Assembly (NCBI RefSeq): GCF_947495675.1
Contig: NZ_CANLZX010000002.1
Location: 62,001 to 126,000, forward strand
Source: an uncultured Algibacter sp.
GTDB lineage: Bacteria > Bacteroidota > Bacteroidia > Flavobacteriales > Flavobacteriaceae
Length of the DNA: 64,000 nucleotides
Direction: 5' to 3'
A program made the translations under genes and the position numbers. Of the stretch, positions 43,905 through 52,421 are shown piece after piece; within the stretch, counting starts at the first letter, position 1, and each line of letters begins with the position of its first letter. The notes under the pieces are model-generated. The model did not search any database, was not told where the DNA came from, and saw nothing but the letters and a program-made list of their open reading frames with translations.

Positions 43905-45611
43905 ATGAAAAATATAAAAATATTAATGCTCTTTTTCGCTTCACTATTTGTGTTTGTAAGCTGCGAGGAAGAAGATTACGTAGAATATACGGCACCAGAT
44001 GATTTATCTGATGCAATATGGTTGGCTGGAATAGATAGAAATACTTCAATGCCATACAGTATAAATGCAGAAAGCGCCATGGCATTTTTTAATTTGTCTC
44101 AAGGAACTGTTAGTAGCGAATGGACTATAGAAGAAGGAAATAAATTTCTAAAACTTGGGTGGTCAAAAAACGATTCTTTAGACCTTTTTATCGATCCTGA
44201 TGCAGGTTTAAAAATTACAACAGGTAAAGCAAATGTACTTTTTAAAAATAGTGGAATTAATACTGTTACATTGCTTAATAAGTTTAATGAGCCAACAAAT
44301 TATAACATTAGTGATACTACTAATGTTAAGGTAAAATCTTTCCAAGAGGATGATTTACATGTTATTGAAACAAAATTTCTTTTTGATGTTTATGCAATTA
44401 TGAAGCCTGCATTTACGGTTTTAAAAGATGGAGTAAATGTATTAACAATAACTGAAGATGATATGCCCGATTTAAATGATTCTGATTCTTGGCCAATAAT
44501 AGAAGTTGAGGCTGCAACAGGATTACAATTTATAGACAATACTACAATTGGTAGGCCAAATAGTAGAACATGGCTTAGCCCAGATGGTATTCCAAATAAA
44601 ACAGGAGGTCTTGAGCCCATAATTAAATTCTATAGATTAGGAACATTTAATGCAGGAACATTAAGGACTTTAAGAATAAATGAGTTACCTAAATCAACAG
44701 CCGAAAAAATAATACCACTTAAGGTTAAAGTAATTACTTCAAGTCAGCCATTTGTATTTGATGGGGTTTTAAAAGAAGCAGAAGATGAAGTAATTTCATT
44801 TAGAGTTAATGGTGAAGTTAAAGAATTCTCTGGTGAAGAAGGTAACTTTATAGTTAATGTAAAAAACGCAGCTAGTGGTTTTGATCAAGTTATTCCTGTC
44901 CAAGTAGCTAGAGTTAGTGAAGAAAATTCAATATTTATTGAATTAGTATTATCTGCTCCAATTTATAATTCTGATGAAATAACGGTATCCTATAGTGGTG
45001 GGGGGATATTATCTGCAGATAATAGACCATTGGAAGCTTTTAGTGACAAAATTGTTGAAATGAATTTAGGTAATAATATCTTGCCAGCAAATAGTCATGC
45101 AAGTTATGAGCAAGGAAACTCAAGAGCTAATAATGCATTTGCTGAAAACTATTTTCTGAATATGGGAAATCGAGTAGATGGAAAGTTAGTGTATGAGAGA
45201 GTTACAACCAAATCATTTGATGGAGAAGCGAGTATGAGATTTGTTGCTCCAGAATTTTCAGGTTTTCCTAATATTAACTTATGGAGTTTTGGATTAGGTG
45301 AACCAGAAGCAATTCCAGCTGGAACTTATGTTATGTCATATCATATATTTAAAGATGTTGGTACAACAATAACACATTTTAGAACTGAACAAAATAAGCC
45401 AGATTTTCAAACTCAACTTTGGGATATAAGCGCTGTACCCAATGGACAATGGACTAAAGTTACCAAAACTTTTACTACAGGGTTAATTACACCTGAGGCT
45501 AATTTAAGATTTGCTTTTAAAATATTTACGAGCGATAACCCTGGTGTTGCAGGCCCCCAAACATTGTATATTGATAACCTAGCATGGTTTGCAATTGAAC
45601 CTAGACCATAA
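43905..45611 (+). CDS. surface lipoprotein, probable glycan-binding protein (SGBP) with C-terminal CBM-like domain
   Basis: The 568-residue lipoprotein (FVSCEE, Cys about 20) directly follows SusD, the usual place of a SusE/SusF-type surface glycan-binding protein. Acidic residues follow the lipidated Cys, which is a surface-export signal in Bacteroidota. The middle looks like Ig-like beta modules (repeated EVISFRVNGEVKEFSG and IFIELVLSAPIYNSDEITVSYSG style strands). Residues about 395-565 resemble a CBM4/9-like jelly roll with PNGQWTKVTKTFTTG and TLYIDNLAWF. No hydrolase motif is visible. Binding is inferred; no Pfam family is recognised with certainty. Confidence 0.7.
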   Translation: MKNIKILMLFFASLFVFVSCEEEDYVEYTAPDDLSDAIWLAGIDRNTSMPYSINAESAMAFFNLSQGTVSSEWTIEEGNKFLKLGWSKNDSLDLFIDPDAGLKITTGKANVLFKNSGINTVTLLNKFNEPTNYNISDTTNVKVKSFQEDDLHVIETKFLFDVYAIMKPAFTVLKDGVNVLTITEDDMPDLNDSDSWPIIEVEAATGLQFIDNTTIGRPNSRTWLSPDGIPNKTGGLEPIIKFYRLGTFNAGTLRTLRINELPKSTAEKIIPLKVKVITSSQPFVFDGVLKEAEDEVISFRVNGEVKEFSGEEGNFIVNVKNAASGFDQVIPVQVARVSEENSIFIELVLSAPIYNSDEITVSYSGGGILSADNRPLEAFSDKIVEMNLGNNILPANSHASYEQGNSRANNAFAENYFLNMGNRVDGKLVYERVTTKSFDGEASMRFVAPEFSGFPNINLWSFGLGEPEAIPAGTYVMSYHIFKDVGTTITHFRTEQNKPDFQTQLWDISAVPNGQWTKVTKTFTTGLITPEANLRFAFKIFTSDNPGVAGPQTLYIDNLAWFAIEPRP

Positions 45612-45640
45612 TTAATCGCTTTAATTTTAAATAAATAAAA

Positions 45641-46042
45641 ATGAAAAATATAATTAAAATTTTAAGTTTATTAATACTTGTACTCACAATGTATAATTGT
45701 GATGAAGAAAATAATTTTAAAGAGTCAGATATTAATTTAGTTCCTGTTTACAGTCTAACGGAAATTAATAATGATGGACCGTTTAAGATAAATATTTATA
45801 AAGAAAAGCCATTAATAGTAGAGTATAGTTCAAATGTCACATTATCTAATTATGCTTCGTCTGGATATGCAGATACATCTACAGATATAATGTATCAAAT
45901 TACAGTAAATAAAATTGTAGATGGTGTTGCTGTAAATTATGTAATATCTGCAGACAAAACTACTGGTGAAGGTACTTTAAATATAGACTCAGGAGCCAGT
46001 ACGCACAATGTTTTGCTCACAGAAGAGGAAGTGTATAATTAA
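45641..46042 (+). CDS. small lipoprotein of second SusCD locus, function unknown
   Basis: The 133-residue protein has a signal with a lipobox-like MYNCDEE (Cys about 20) and acidic residues after the Cys, as in surface-exported lipoproteins. The rest is short alternating strands without recognised motifs. It ends the SusC-SusD-SGBP unit, 29 bp after the SGBP gene and before a terminator, so it is likely an accessory surface protein. I do not recognise the family. Confidence 0.65.
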   Translation: MKNIIKILSLLILVLTMYNCDEENNFKESDINLVPVYSLTEINNDGPFKINIYKEKPLIVEYSSNVTLSNYASSGYADTSTDIMYQITVNKIVDGVAVNYVISADKTTGEGTLNIDSGASTHNVLLTEEEVYN

Positions 46043-46069
46043 TAAATATATATTGAGTTAGTTTAGTTT

Positions 46070-46104
46070 AAAAGGGGGGTAAACATGATTTATCCCTTTT
46101 TTTT
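46070..46104 (+). terminator. terminator after second SusCD unit
   Basis: AAAGGG and TAAA pair with TTTA and CCCTTT around a short loop, followed by eight T residues. Confidence 0.7.
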
Positions 46105-46765
46105 ATATATAAATGTTAAGAATTGTTATCGTTTATAGATTAGGTTATTTGGTAAATAATGATAAATTAAATAGTAAAATACTTGCATTATAAGTTTTAA
46201 AATCAATAGATTTTTAATGAAAATATTTTATTCATATAATGTTTAACTAAAAATCTAGTTATACCATCTTCTAGAGAAAAACATCAGTATATAATATTTA
46301 ATTGATGTGGTGTTGTAATTGTTGTTTTAAGCCTATTTTTTAATGCTAGTTATTCATAATAGGAGGGGGTAATAGTTTCTATCTTCAAAGGAAACAATGT
46401 CTTCTTTTATTTTTTTGATTTAGAAATCTTGAACTTGAACTTGAATTTTAAATATTAAATAACCAATACTTGAAACTTCAATTGAATACGCTAGATTATT
46501 TTTTGAAAGCATAAACTAAATGCACCACCCTTAGGACTTACAGTCTATATATTTTAATGTTATGCCAATTTATGCATAAGGGAATAGGAAAATTAGTTTA
46601 ACCTATTATAAATCCATTTAATTCAATTTTTTTTAATTGAGAATAAGTCCATGTGTAATCAAGGTTAAAACGAATAGTTTCTTTGAGAGTGCATAATTAT
46701 TTTATCGAATTACTTTTTGAAAATATTTGATTTATTGAACATTAATTTATGTTGTGTTTTTATTA
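46105..46765. other. long non-coding region between convergent units
   Basis: No gene is supported. The stretch is AT-rich with a short TTGAAC triplet near 46430 and a single GGGTAA at 46367 without a partner 21 bp away. I see no other structure. Confidence 0.6.
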
Positions 46766-46811
46766 AATAAAAAAGCTCATACCAAATTATTAAATAAAAG
46801 TATGAGCTTTA
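46766..46811 (-). terminator. terminator of the T9SS protein gene (minus strand)
   Basis: On the minus strand AAAGCTCATAC and GTATGAGCTTT (46810-46800 and 46782-46772) form a perfect 11-bp stem followed by T residues. It lies 18 bp after the stop codon of the minus-strand gene. Confidence 0.85.
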
Positions 46812-46828
46812 ATATTAAAAGAAAATTA

Positions 46829-47845
46829 TTATTCTTTTAGAAACTTTTTTGAAGACACGCCATTTTCAGAAGTTAATTTAATGATATATAATGATTTGTT
46901 TAATGAAGATACATCAATTCTATCCGAAACATCATTAAATGTTAACACAGATTTGCCTAATAAATCGAAAATTTCAATTTTATTTATAGGCTCTAAAGTA
47001 TCAACACGCAATTCGTTTTTAACTGGATTTGGGTATAAGCCAAATTCAAAAGCGTTATGTCTGTTTGTTGATAATAATGGTGAGTTTTTAGTAATGGTTA
47101 ATCTATTTTGAACAATTCTATTAATTTCATCACCACTTTGAAAAAATCCTAATGCCCAATTGAAATAATAAGCTCCAGTTCCAGTAATAGCGTCATATAT
47201 TTCTTGTCTCATTCCTCCCACAGTACCTACAATTGAAGTTTCTGGTGCAGTACCTACATTTTTAATTCTTACTTTTTTACTAGATGAAGCTGCGTCAGCT
47301 CCAATAGTAAATTCCATTATGATTTCATAAGCAGATTTATTAGCTTGACTTACATTAGGGTTAGAAGGCATTAAAGCTCCTGTTCCACCACCATTAGAAA
47401 TTTCTACACTTGTAGATGCGATTGTTGCAATTACAACACCTTCTCTTTGTTGTCCTAATACAGGTCCTGTAGCAGGAGCTGCTTCAGGAGAAAGTCCTGT
47501 AATTGTCATATTGGTAGTATTTCCATCGAAATTTTGATTATTAAATCCTAGCATAATAACCGATGTAACTGTTATAACATCTCCTTCAACTCCAGTTATT
47601 GGTGTTCCTAATACAGCATAAGCAAAATTAGAACCTGTTAATAACTGATCTGCGGTGTTAGCCGTCCATGTGTTTGAATTGTTAAAATGACCTGCAATCC
47701 AATCAGGGTGAGCATTCAAATCAGCTTGTACACCTGCATCATCGTAACTAGCTTCGTCGAAAGCCGAATCGTAAATAGTCGTTTGTGCACTTAAGGAGGC
47801 AACAAATGCAAATGCAAATAAAAAAAAAGAGTAAATTTTTTTCAT
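46829..47845 (-). CDS. secreted protein with type IX secretion C-terminal sorting domain
   Basis: The 338-residue protein has a Sec signal ending SLSAQ (about 21) and a C-terminal type A sorting domain (about 265-338) that begins FGLYPNPVKNELRV and ends GVSSKKFLKE. It is therefore exported by the type IX system and attached to or released from the surface. The 240-residue passenger is rich in Asn, Thr and Gly with predicted beta strands and no enzyme motif I can recognise. It is the only minus-strand gene of the galactan region. A 21-bp-spaced half-site pair upstream on the minus strand suggests shared control with the GH16 genes. Confidence 0.8.
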   Translation of the reverse strand: MKKIYSFFLFAFAFVASLSAQTTIYDSAFDEASYDDAGVQADLNAHPDWIAGHFNNSNTWTANTADQLLTGSNFAYAVLGTPITGVEGDVITVTSVIMLGFNNQNFDGNTTNMTITGLSPEAAPATGPVLGQQREGVVIATIASTSVEISNGGGTGALMPSNPNVSQANKSAYEIIMEFTIGADAASSSKKVRIKNVGTAPETSIVGTVGGMRQEIYDAITGTGAYYFNWALGFFQSGDEINRIVQNRLTITKNSPLLSTNRHNAFEFGLYPNPVKNELRVDTLEPINKIEIFDLLGKSVLTFNDVSDRIDVSSLNKSLYIIKLTSENGVSSKKFLKE

Positions 47846-47920
47846 GATAAAATAGTTTAGTTATTAATATATTTATTTTTTTAAAGTTATTTAATATACT
47901 GACTCAAAAATGATTACGTA

Positions 47921-47947
47921 TTACCCGGTACTTATCTAATTTTATCT
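47921..47947 (-). promoter_or_regulatory. 21-bp-spaced direct repeat before the T9SS protein gene
   Basis: On the minus strand AGATAA begins at 47947 and GGGTAA at 47926, 21 bp apart. The first half-site differs from the consensus by one base. It ends 75 bp before the ATG. Confidence 0.5.
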
Positions 47948-48350
47948 TAATTATTAATTGTACACAATTGAGTTTTTAAATAGTATTCCGTCATCTGTTT
48001 ATTCAATTATTTAAACTATTGTAAATATTTTTTAAATGCCTATAAATTATGGATCTTTATTTTTATCTAGAAAATAGTTGGGTTAATTTAAACTTATCAT
48101 AAGAATAGCGCTAAGTTTTAACAGGGTAAAATTCTTTAAAAATCGAGTCTATTTATTCATGAGACAATATTGAATTTTATTTCTGTAAAATCTATGAAGT
48201 TAAATATAATCAAGTGTTTTAAGTGGTTTATTTAAATAAAATTTTTAAAAAACCATACTTGTAAATGTTAATAATTTTAAAAATCTATTACATTTATGTG
48301 CAATTAATTATTATTATATTTCAAATTTGTTATCTTAGTAGTTGTATTTA

Positions 48351-48375
48351 AATTAAAATCGATCAGATTTTAATT
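48351..48375. promoter_or_regulatory. inverted repeat upstream of araC-type gene
   Basis: AATTAAAATC and GATTTTAATT are perfect 10-bp arms around a 5-bp spacer GATCA, 72 bp before the ATG. It could be an operator of the regulator's own gene. Confidence 0.45.
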
Positions 48376-48447
48376 ATACTAATCATTTATTACAATAAAT
48401 TCAAAACAATATTTAAATCCCATATAAAAGTACAATTCAATAATTTC

Positions 48448-49311
48448 ATGAAATTAGTTTTAAAAAACCCAGACAGTTTTGTAAATCAAAGAATCAATAT
48501 TTTTAAAAAAGAGATTCCATGCTTAGATACGGCATGGCATTATCACCCTGAGTTTGAGTTACTATATATTTCTAAAAGTAGTGGTATTAGATTTGTTGGA
48601 GATAGTGTGTCGCATTTTTTTCCTGGTGATTTGGTTTTAGTTGGGTCTTATTTACCTCATTTATGGCGAAATGACGAAGCATACTATGAAAAAAATGATG
48701 ATTTGATGGTTAAAACAATAGTCATGAAATTCACTAAAAATTTTATGGGAGTTGGCACTTTTGATAACCCTGAGTTTTTAGGAATAAAAAATTTGTTAGA
48801 CGAATCTAAATTAGGACTGTCTTTTAGTAAAAAGATTAGTCAGAAATTAAATGATGAAATTTTGGAGATTGTAGAGTTGACTAAAGGAGAGCAATCAATA
48901 AGATTGTTAGATATATTGTATAAATTATCACTAAGTAAAGAAGAAGATAAAAAGGTATTATCTTCAACTGATATGCGACAATTTTCTACTGATAATCCAG
49001 GTCGATTAGATACCGTTATTAGATATATTTCTGATAATTATAAAACAGATATAAGTTTAGGTGATGTAGCAGGAATAGCTTGCATGACTACTAATTCCTT
49101 TTGCCGCTTTTTTAAAAAAATGACTAATAAATCTTTTACTGAATTTTTAAATGAAATTCGTATTAGAAATGCCTCTCGAATGCTTATCCAAGAAAATGCA
49201 CCGATTTCAGAAATATGTTATAATGTAGGTTATAAATCTATACCCAATTTTAACAAGCAATTCAAGCAAATTATGGGCGATACACCTAAAGCCTATAGGT
49301 ATAAATTGTAA
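48448..49311 (+). CDS. AraC-family regulator with N-terminal cupin sensor
   Basis: The 287-residue protein has an N-terminal cupin-type sensor domain (about 1-165; AWHYHPEFELLY at 29-40) and a C-terminal pair of helix-turn-helix motifs (about 195-287): LGDVAGIACMTTNSFCRFFKK and ISEICYNVGYKSIPNFNKQFKQ, ending in the usual GDTPKAYR. It is free in the cytoplasm and probably activates genes in response to a small sugar or sugar acid. It sits in the middle of the region whose promoters carry RGGTAA half-sites 21 bp apart, the classic spacing for AraC proteins bound to direct repeats. It is the best candidate for the factor that binds them. Confidence 0.92.
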   Translation: MKLVLKNPDSFVNQRINIFKKEIPCLDTAWHYHPEFELLYISKSSGIRFVGDSVSHFFPGDLVLVGSYLPHLWRNDEAYYEKNDDLMVKTIVMKFTKNFMGVGTFDNPEFLGIKNLLDESKLGLSFSKKISQKLNDEILEIVELTKGEQSIRLLDILYKLSLSKEEDKKVLSSTDMRQFSTDNPGRLDTVIRYISDNYKTDISLGDVAGIACMTTNSFCRFFKKMTNKSFTEFLNEIRIRNASRMLIQENAPISEICYNVGYKSIPNFNKQFKQIMGDTPKAYRYKL

Positions 49312-49346
49312 ATCTTCTTTCTATAAACTTTACAATAATTCAATTA

Positions 49347-49373
49347 GGGTAAAACTTAATAATTACAAGGTAA
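49347..49373 (+). promoter_or_regulatory. 21-bp-spaced direct repeat before gntP-like gene
   Basis: GGGTAA (49347) and AGGTAA (49368) begin exactly 21 bp apart on the plus strand. The pair ends 143 bp before the ATG. Confidence 0.6.
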
Positions 49374-49516
49374 TATTTAGCAGTAGTTTTATATTACTTA
49401 GGTCTTTATTTGTATTAGTGAATTGATTTTAGTCTTTATCTTTTTTAATTTGTGTTCGTTAAATCAATGAGATTTAGATAAACCAAATTTATCTATTCAA
49501 AAAAACTACTATAAGA

Positions 49517-50854
49517 ATGTTTCTGAATCTTTCAATTCTATTGTTTTTTCTAATTTTCTTAATTTTTGCAATTTCAAAGTGGAAAATTCATCCATTTATT
49601 GCTTTGGTTTTAACGGCTATTGCTTTAGGTCTTTCTTTGGGACTGGGAGGAAAAGAAACGGTTGATGTAGTATTAAAAGGCTTTAGCGAAACGTTAAGAT
49701 GGATTGCAATAATAATTATTTTAGGAGCTTTTATTGGTGAAGTGTTACAAGATACTGGAGGTGCATTTCGTATTTCTGGGTGTATAGTAAATGGTGTGGG
49801 AGAAAAAAAATTACCATGGGCCATGGGGTTTACAGGATATATTGTTTCAATTCCTGTATTTATTGATGTTGCTTACATCTTATTGCAACCAGTAACTGAG
49901 TCTTTATCTGTAAAAAGTAAAAAACCGGTATTGTATATTGGGCTAGCCTTGGCTGCTGGTTTAGCTGTATCGCATACTTTAATACCTCCAACTCCTGGTC
50001 CTTTGGCTGTAGCATCACTATTAGATTTAGATTTAGGAAAAATGCTACTTATAAATATCGTAGTCGCAATTTTTGCAATGGCAGGAGGTATCATTTATGT
50101 GACTAAATTTTGTAAAAACTCATGGCTTGCTTATGATGAAAAACTAAAAAAATCATTACAGGGTGGGATTATGGAGAGTCCATCAACTCAACAAAATGAT
50201 TCTGGTAATATTTTATTGGATTTATTACCAATTCTAATTCCTATTGTCTTAATTGGAGCAGGGTCATTTATCAATATGGATACAAATAATTTTTTTACAA
50301 CTATTTTTAACTTCATTACTCTACCATTAATAGCGGTGATGATAGGTGCATTTATCGCTGTCTTTCAGTTAAAAAAACCTAATAAATCTAATAAACTTAA
50401 TGCTTTGGTAGAACAAGCAATTTTAAAGTCCGCCTTGGTTATAATGATAACTGGTGCAGGAGGAGCATTAGGTTATGTAATTAAAGAAACAGGTATTCAA
50501 AATGAAATTGTAACTGTATTTGCTAGCTTTCCTTTTTTAGGAGTTTTGCTTCCTTTTTTGGTAGCAGCGATACTTACCACATCAACAGGTTCAATTACAG
50601 TTTCACTTGTTGGTAGCGCTTCTATGTTGGCTCCAATGGTCGAGAGTTTACCTGTGTCTCCAGAAATAGTAGCGGCTTTAATTGGGTGTGGTTCATTTTG
50701 CGTTTTTCATGCAAACTCTAGTTTCTTTTGGTTGTTAAATCGTTTGCACGAAGTACCTCCTAAAACCCTTTATAAAACATTTACCCTACAATCTCTTGTT
50801 ATGGGATTATCTGGTTTAGTTGGTGTTTTTTTATTAAAACTTTTTGGTTTCTAA
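49517..50854 (+). CDS. GntP-family gluconate/sugar-acid:H+ symporter
   Basis: The 445-residue inner-membrane protein has about twelve hydrophobic segments and the features of GntP permeases: LGGKETVDVVLKGFSETLRWI, VSHTLIPPTPGPLAVA, TTSTGSITVSL and FHANSSFFWLLNR. Members import gluconate, ketogluconates, galactonate or glycerate. Next to an aldonate-type enolase enzyme and galactan hydrolases it may carry galactonate or an anhydrogalactonate-derived acid. It stands alone between the AraC gene and the VOC-GH16 unit, with its own half-site pair. The precise substrate is not shown. Confidence 0.9.
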   Translation: MFLNLSILLFFLIFLIFAISKWKIHPFIALVLTAIALGLSLGLGGKETVDVVLKGFSETLRWIAIIIILGAFIGEVLQDTGGAFRISGCIVNGVGEKKLPWAMGFTGYIVSIPVFIDVAYILLQPVTESLSVKSKKPVLYIGLALAAGLAVSHTLIPPTPGPLAVASLLDLDLGKMLLINIVVAIFAMAGGIIYVTKFCKNSWLAYDEKLKKSLQGGIMESPSTQQNDSGNILLDLLPILIPIVLIGAGSFINMDTNNFFTTIFNFITLPLIAVMIGAFIAVFQLKKPNKSNKLNALVEQAILKSALVIMITGAGGALGYVIKETGIQNEIVTVFASFPFLGVLLPFLVAAILTTSTGSITVSLVGSASMLAPMVESLPVSPEIVAALIGCGSFCVFHANSSFFWLLNRLHEVPPKTLYKTFTLQSLVMGLSGLVGVFLLKLFGF

Positions 50855-50924
50855 AGGTTGTTTTTTAGTCTGTTATGCTTTTTTAAGTACTTTTTTGAGT
50901 TTAAAGTATACTCTGGTATTAGAT

Positions 50925-50951
50925 AGGTAAAATAATATATGAACAGGGTAA
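50925..50951 (+). promoter_or_regulatory. 21-bp-spaced direct repeat before VOC-GH16 operon
   Basis: AGGTAA (50925) and GGGTAA (50946) begin exactly 21 bp apart on the plus strand. The pair ends 96 bp before the first ATG of the operon. A short inverted repeat TGTCT-N6-AGACA lies at 51001-51016. Confidence 0.6.
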
Positions 50952-51047
50952 GTATTGCTATTAATTATTCCCTATTTTCTGTTTTTTTTGTAAGTGAAAG
51001 TGTCTTAAAAGAGACATGTATTAATTTATCTTAAAATTATAATCAAA

Positions 51048-51368
51048 ATGAATTATCAGTTTAGTCATATTGGAATACCTACAACAGAAGAAAAAGAATG
51101 GGACGGATATTGCGAACCTGGAAATTTTCATTATACCGATTTTGCAAAGGATGAATATAAAGTTGAATGGGTAAAATTCGATAATCACAGCACAGCATCA
51201 GAAATGGTAAAAACCTTGCCACATGTTTCTTATTTTGTAGATAATATAGAAGAAGCTATTAAAGGACGAGAAGTTTTGGGCGAAATTTTTTCTCCAGCTG
51301 AGGGAGTTCGTGTAGTTTATATAAACCATAAAGGATCTCCAGTTGAATTTTTGGAAATATCGGAGTAG
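51048..51368 (+). CDS. VOC (glyoxalase-like) superfamily protein
   Basis: The 106-residue protein has no signal peptide. Its strands FSHIGIPTT, PHVSYFVDNIEEAIKG and VRVVYINHKGSPVEFLEI fit the two beta-alpha-beta-beta-beta modules of the vicinal-oxygen-chelate fold, with H7 and E103 as possible metal ligands. It is the first gene of a unit that continues with two GH16 genes. Its role is unknown; a sugar-acid isomerase or dehydratase-like step is a guess. Confidence 0.65.
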   Translation: MNYQFSHIGIPTTEEKEWDGYCEPGNFHYTDFAKDEYKVEWVKFDNHSTASEMVKTLPHVSYFVDNIEEAIKGREVLGEIFSPAEGVRVVYINHKGSPVEFLEISE

Positions 51369-51404
51369 ATATCAAAATAAAACATTAATTAAGATATATT
51401 TTAA

Positions 51405-52412
51405 ATGGAAAAAAATATTGAACGTCTACTTTTTATTTCTACGATATTTTTAGTGATATGCTGCTCAAGTAATGATCTTCCAAGTGATGATGAAGTAGAA
51501 ATAGAAATTCCAAACCCAGAACCGGATCCAGGCTCTGTTATTAATCAAGATTACCCTCTATCCGATCAGTTAAATACAGGTAATTGGACTTTAAACACAA
51601 GTGTAAGTGATGAGTTTGAAGAAACTGCTTTAGATGAAACGAAATGGTTAATTCAAGGTAGAAATGGGGTTTATAAGTCAAATTTCATAGGAAGACCTCC
51701 ATCTCAATTTTCAACTGAAAATGTGCGTTTAGAAGATGGGAAATTGAAATTGGAAACGAGATGGGACACAAGTTATGATTTTTCACCTAAAACACATCCT
51801 AACACAGGAGAAACTTTCGAAAACATAACAACCGCAGCGGTAATTACAAAAGAGGAATTTCTTTATGGATACATGGAAGTGAAATGTAAAGCGGCAGATG
51901 CTGAGGTGACAAGTTCGTTTTGGGCAACAGGAAATAATACCGAATTGGATTTTTTTGAAATGTTTGGGGACCATAAACAAACAAATAAACTAACCAAAGA
52001 TCGAGAGTTATGGTGGTCTATTCATGATTGGTCTGCTGCAGGAGGCGGAAAGACAACATATACAGAACATCATGATCTGGGTTATAGAGTTGCAGACGAT
52101 TTTCATGTATATGGTTTTGAGTGGAGCGCCAACGGGATTAAAATTTTTATAGACGGAGAACTTTACAGAGATGTTTCAAAAGCAACTATCAATGCTTATG
52201 ACGACGTAGCTAATAATAACGGAGGCAATGGGACAAATGAGAATTTTGTGGTAACAAAACCCGTCGCATTATGGTTTGATCAAGAAACATTCCCGTGGCA
52301 TGGAGTCCCAGATAGCAAAGAAGATTTAGAATTTAATAGCCCAAGTAGAAAGAAAGATGATGGTGTTGTTGATTTCGAAATAGAATACCTTAGAGTTTGG
52401 CAAAAAAAATAA
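51405..52412 (+). CDS. GH16 endo-galactanase-like lipoprotein (first of tandem pair)
   Basis: The 335-residue lipoprotein has a lipobox near VICC (Cys 19 or 20) and a GH16 jelly roll from about 45 to 335. E180-L-D-F-F-E185 is the ExDxxE active site with E180 the nucleophile and E185 the acid/base, the arrangement of agarases, porphyranases and kappa-carrageenases rather than laminarinases (ExDxE). SFWATGNNTELDFFE and WFDQETFPWHGVPDSKEDLE are shared with the next gene. It is likely anchored at the surface. The galactan substrate is inferred from the active site and neighbours. Confidence 0.82.
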   Translation: MEKNIERLLFISTIFLVICCSSNDLPSDDEVEIEIPNPEPDPGSVINQDYPLSDQLNTGNWTLNTSVSDEFEETALDETKWLIQGRNGVYKSNFIGRPPSQFSTENVRLEDGKLKLETRWDTSYDFSPKTHPNTGETFENITTAAVITKEEFLYGYMEVKCKAADAEVTSSFWATGNNTELDFFEMFGDHKQTNKLTKDRELWWSIHDWSAAGGGKTTYTEHHDLGYRVADDFHVYGFEWSANGIKIFIDGELYRDVSKATINAYDDVANNNGGNGTNENFVVTKPVALWFDQETFPWHGVPDSKEDLEFNSPSRKKDDGVVDFEIEYLRVWQKK

Positions 52413-52421
52413 AATATAATT

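Larger units (their letters stand above)
47846..48447. other. intergenic region between T9SS gene and araC-type gene
   Basis: These 602 bp hold the minus-strand half-site pair at 47921-47947, a lone GGGTAA at 48124 and an inverted repeat at 48351-48375. The rest is AT-rich with nothing clear. Confidence 0.6.

Noticed and set aside
46367..46372. GGGTAA in the long gap after the second SusCD unit
   Set aside because: There is no partner half-site 21 bp away and no plus-strand gene follows, so it is counted as background.
46430..46450. TTGAAC tandem triplet
   Set aside because: Three copies of a 6-mer in AT-rich sequence are too little to call a repeat element, and no CRISPR-like spacing is seen here or elsewhere in the window.
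46881..47111. Plus-strand open frame of 76 codons
   Set aside because: It is antisense to the T9SS C-terminal domain, which is clearly coding on the minus strand.
48124..48129. GGGTAA 319 bp upstream of the araC-type gene
   Set aside because: It lacks a second half-site at 21 bp on either side and is far from the ATG, so it was not listed as a binding site.
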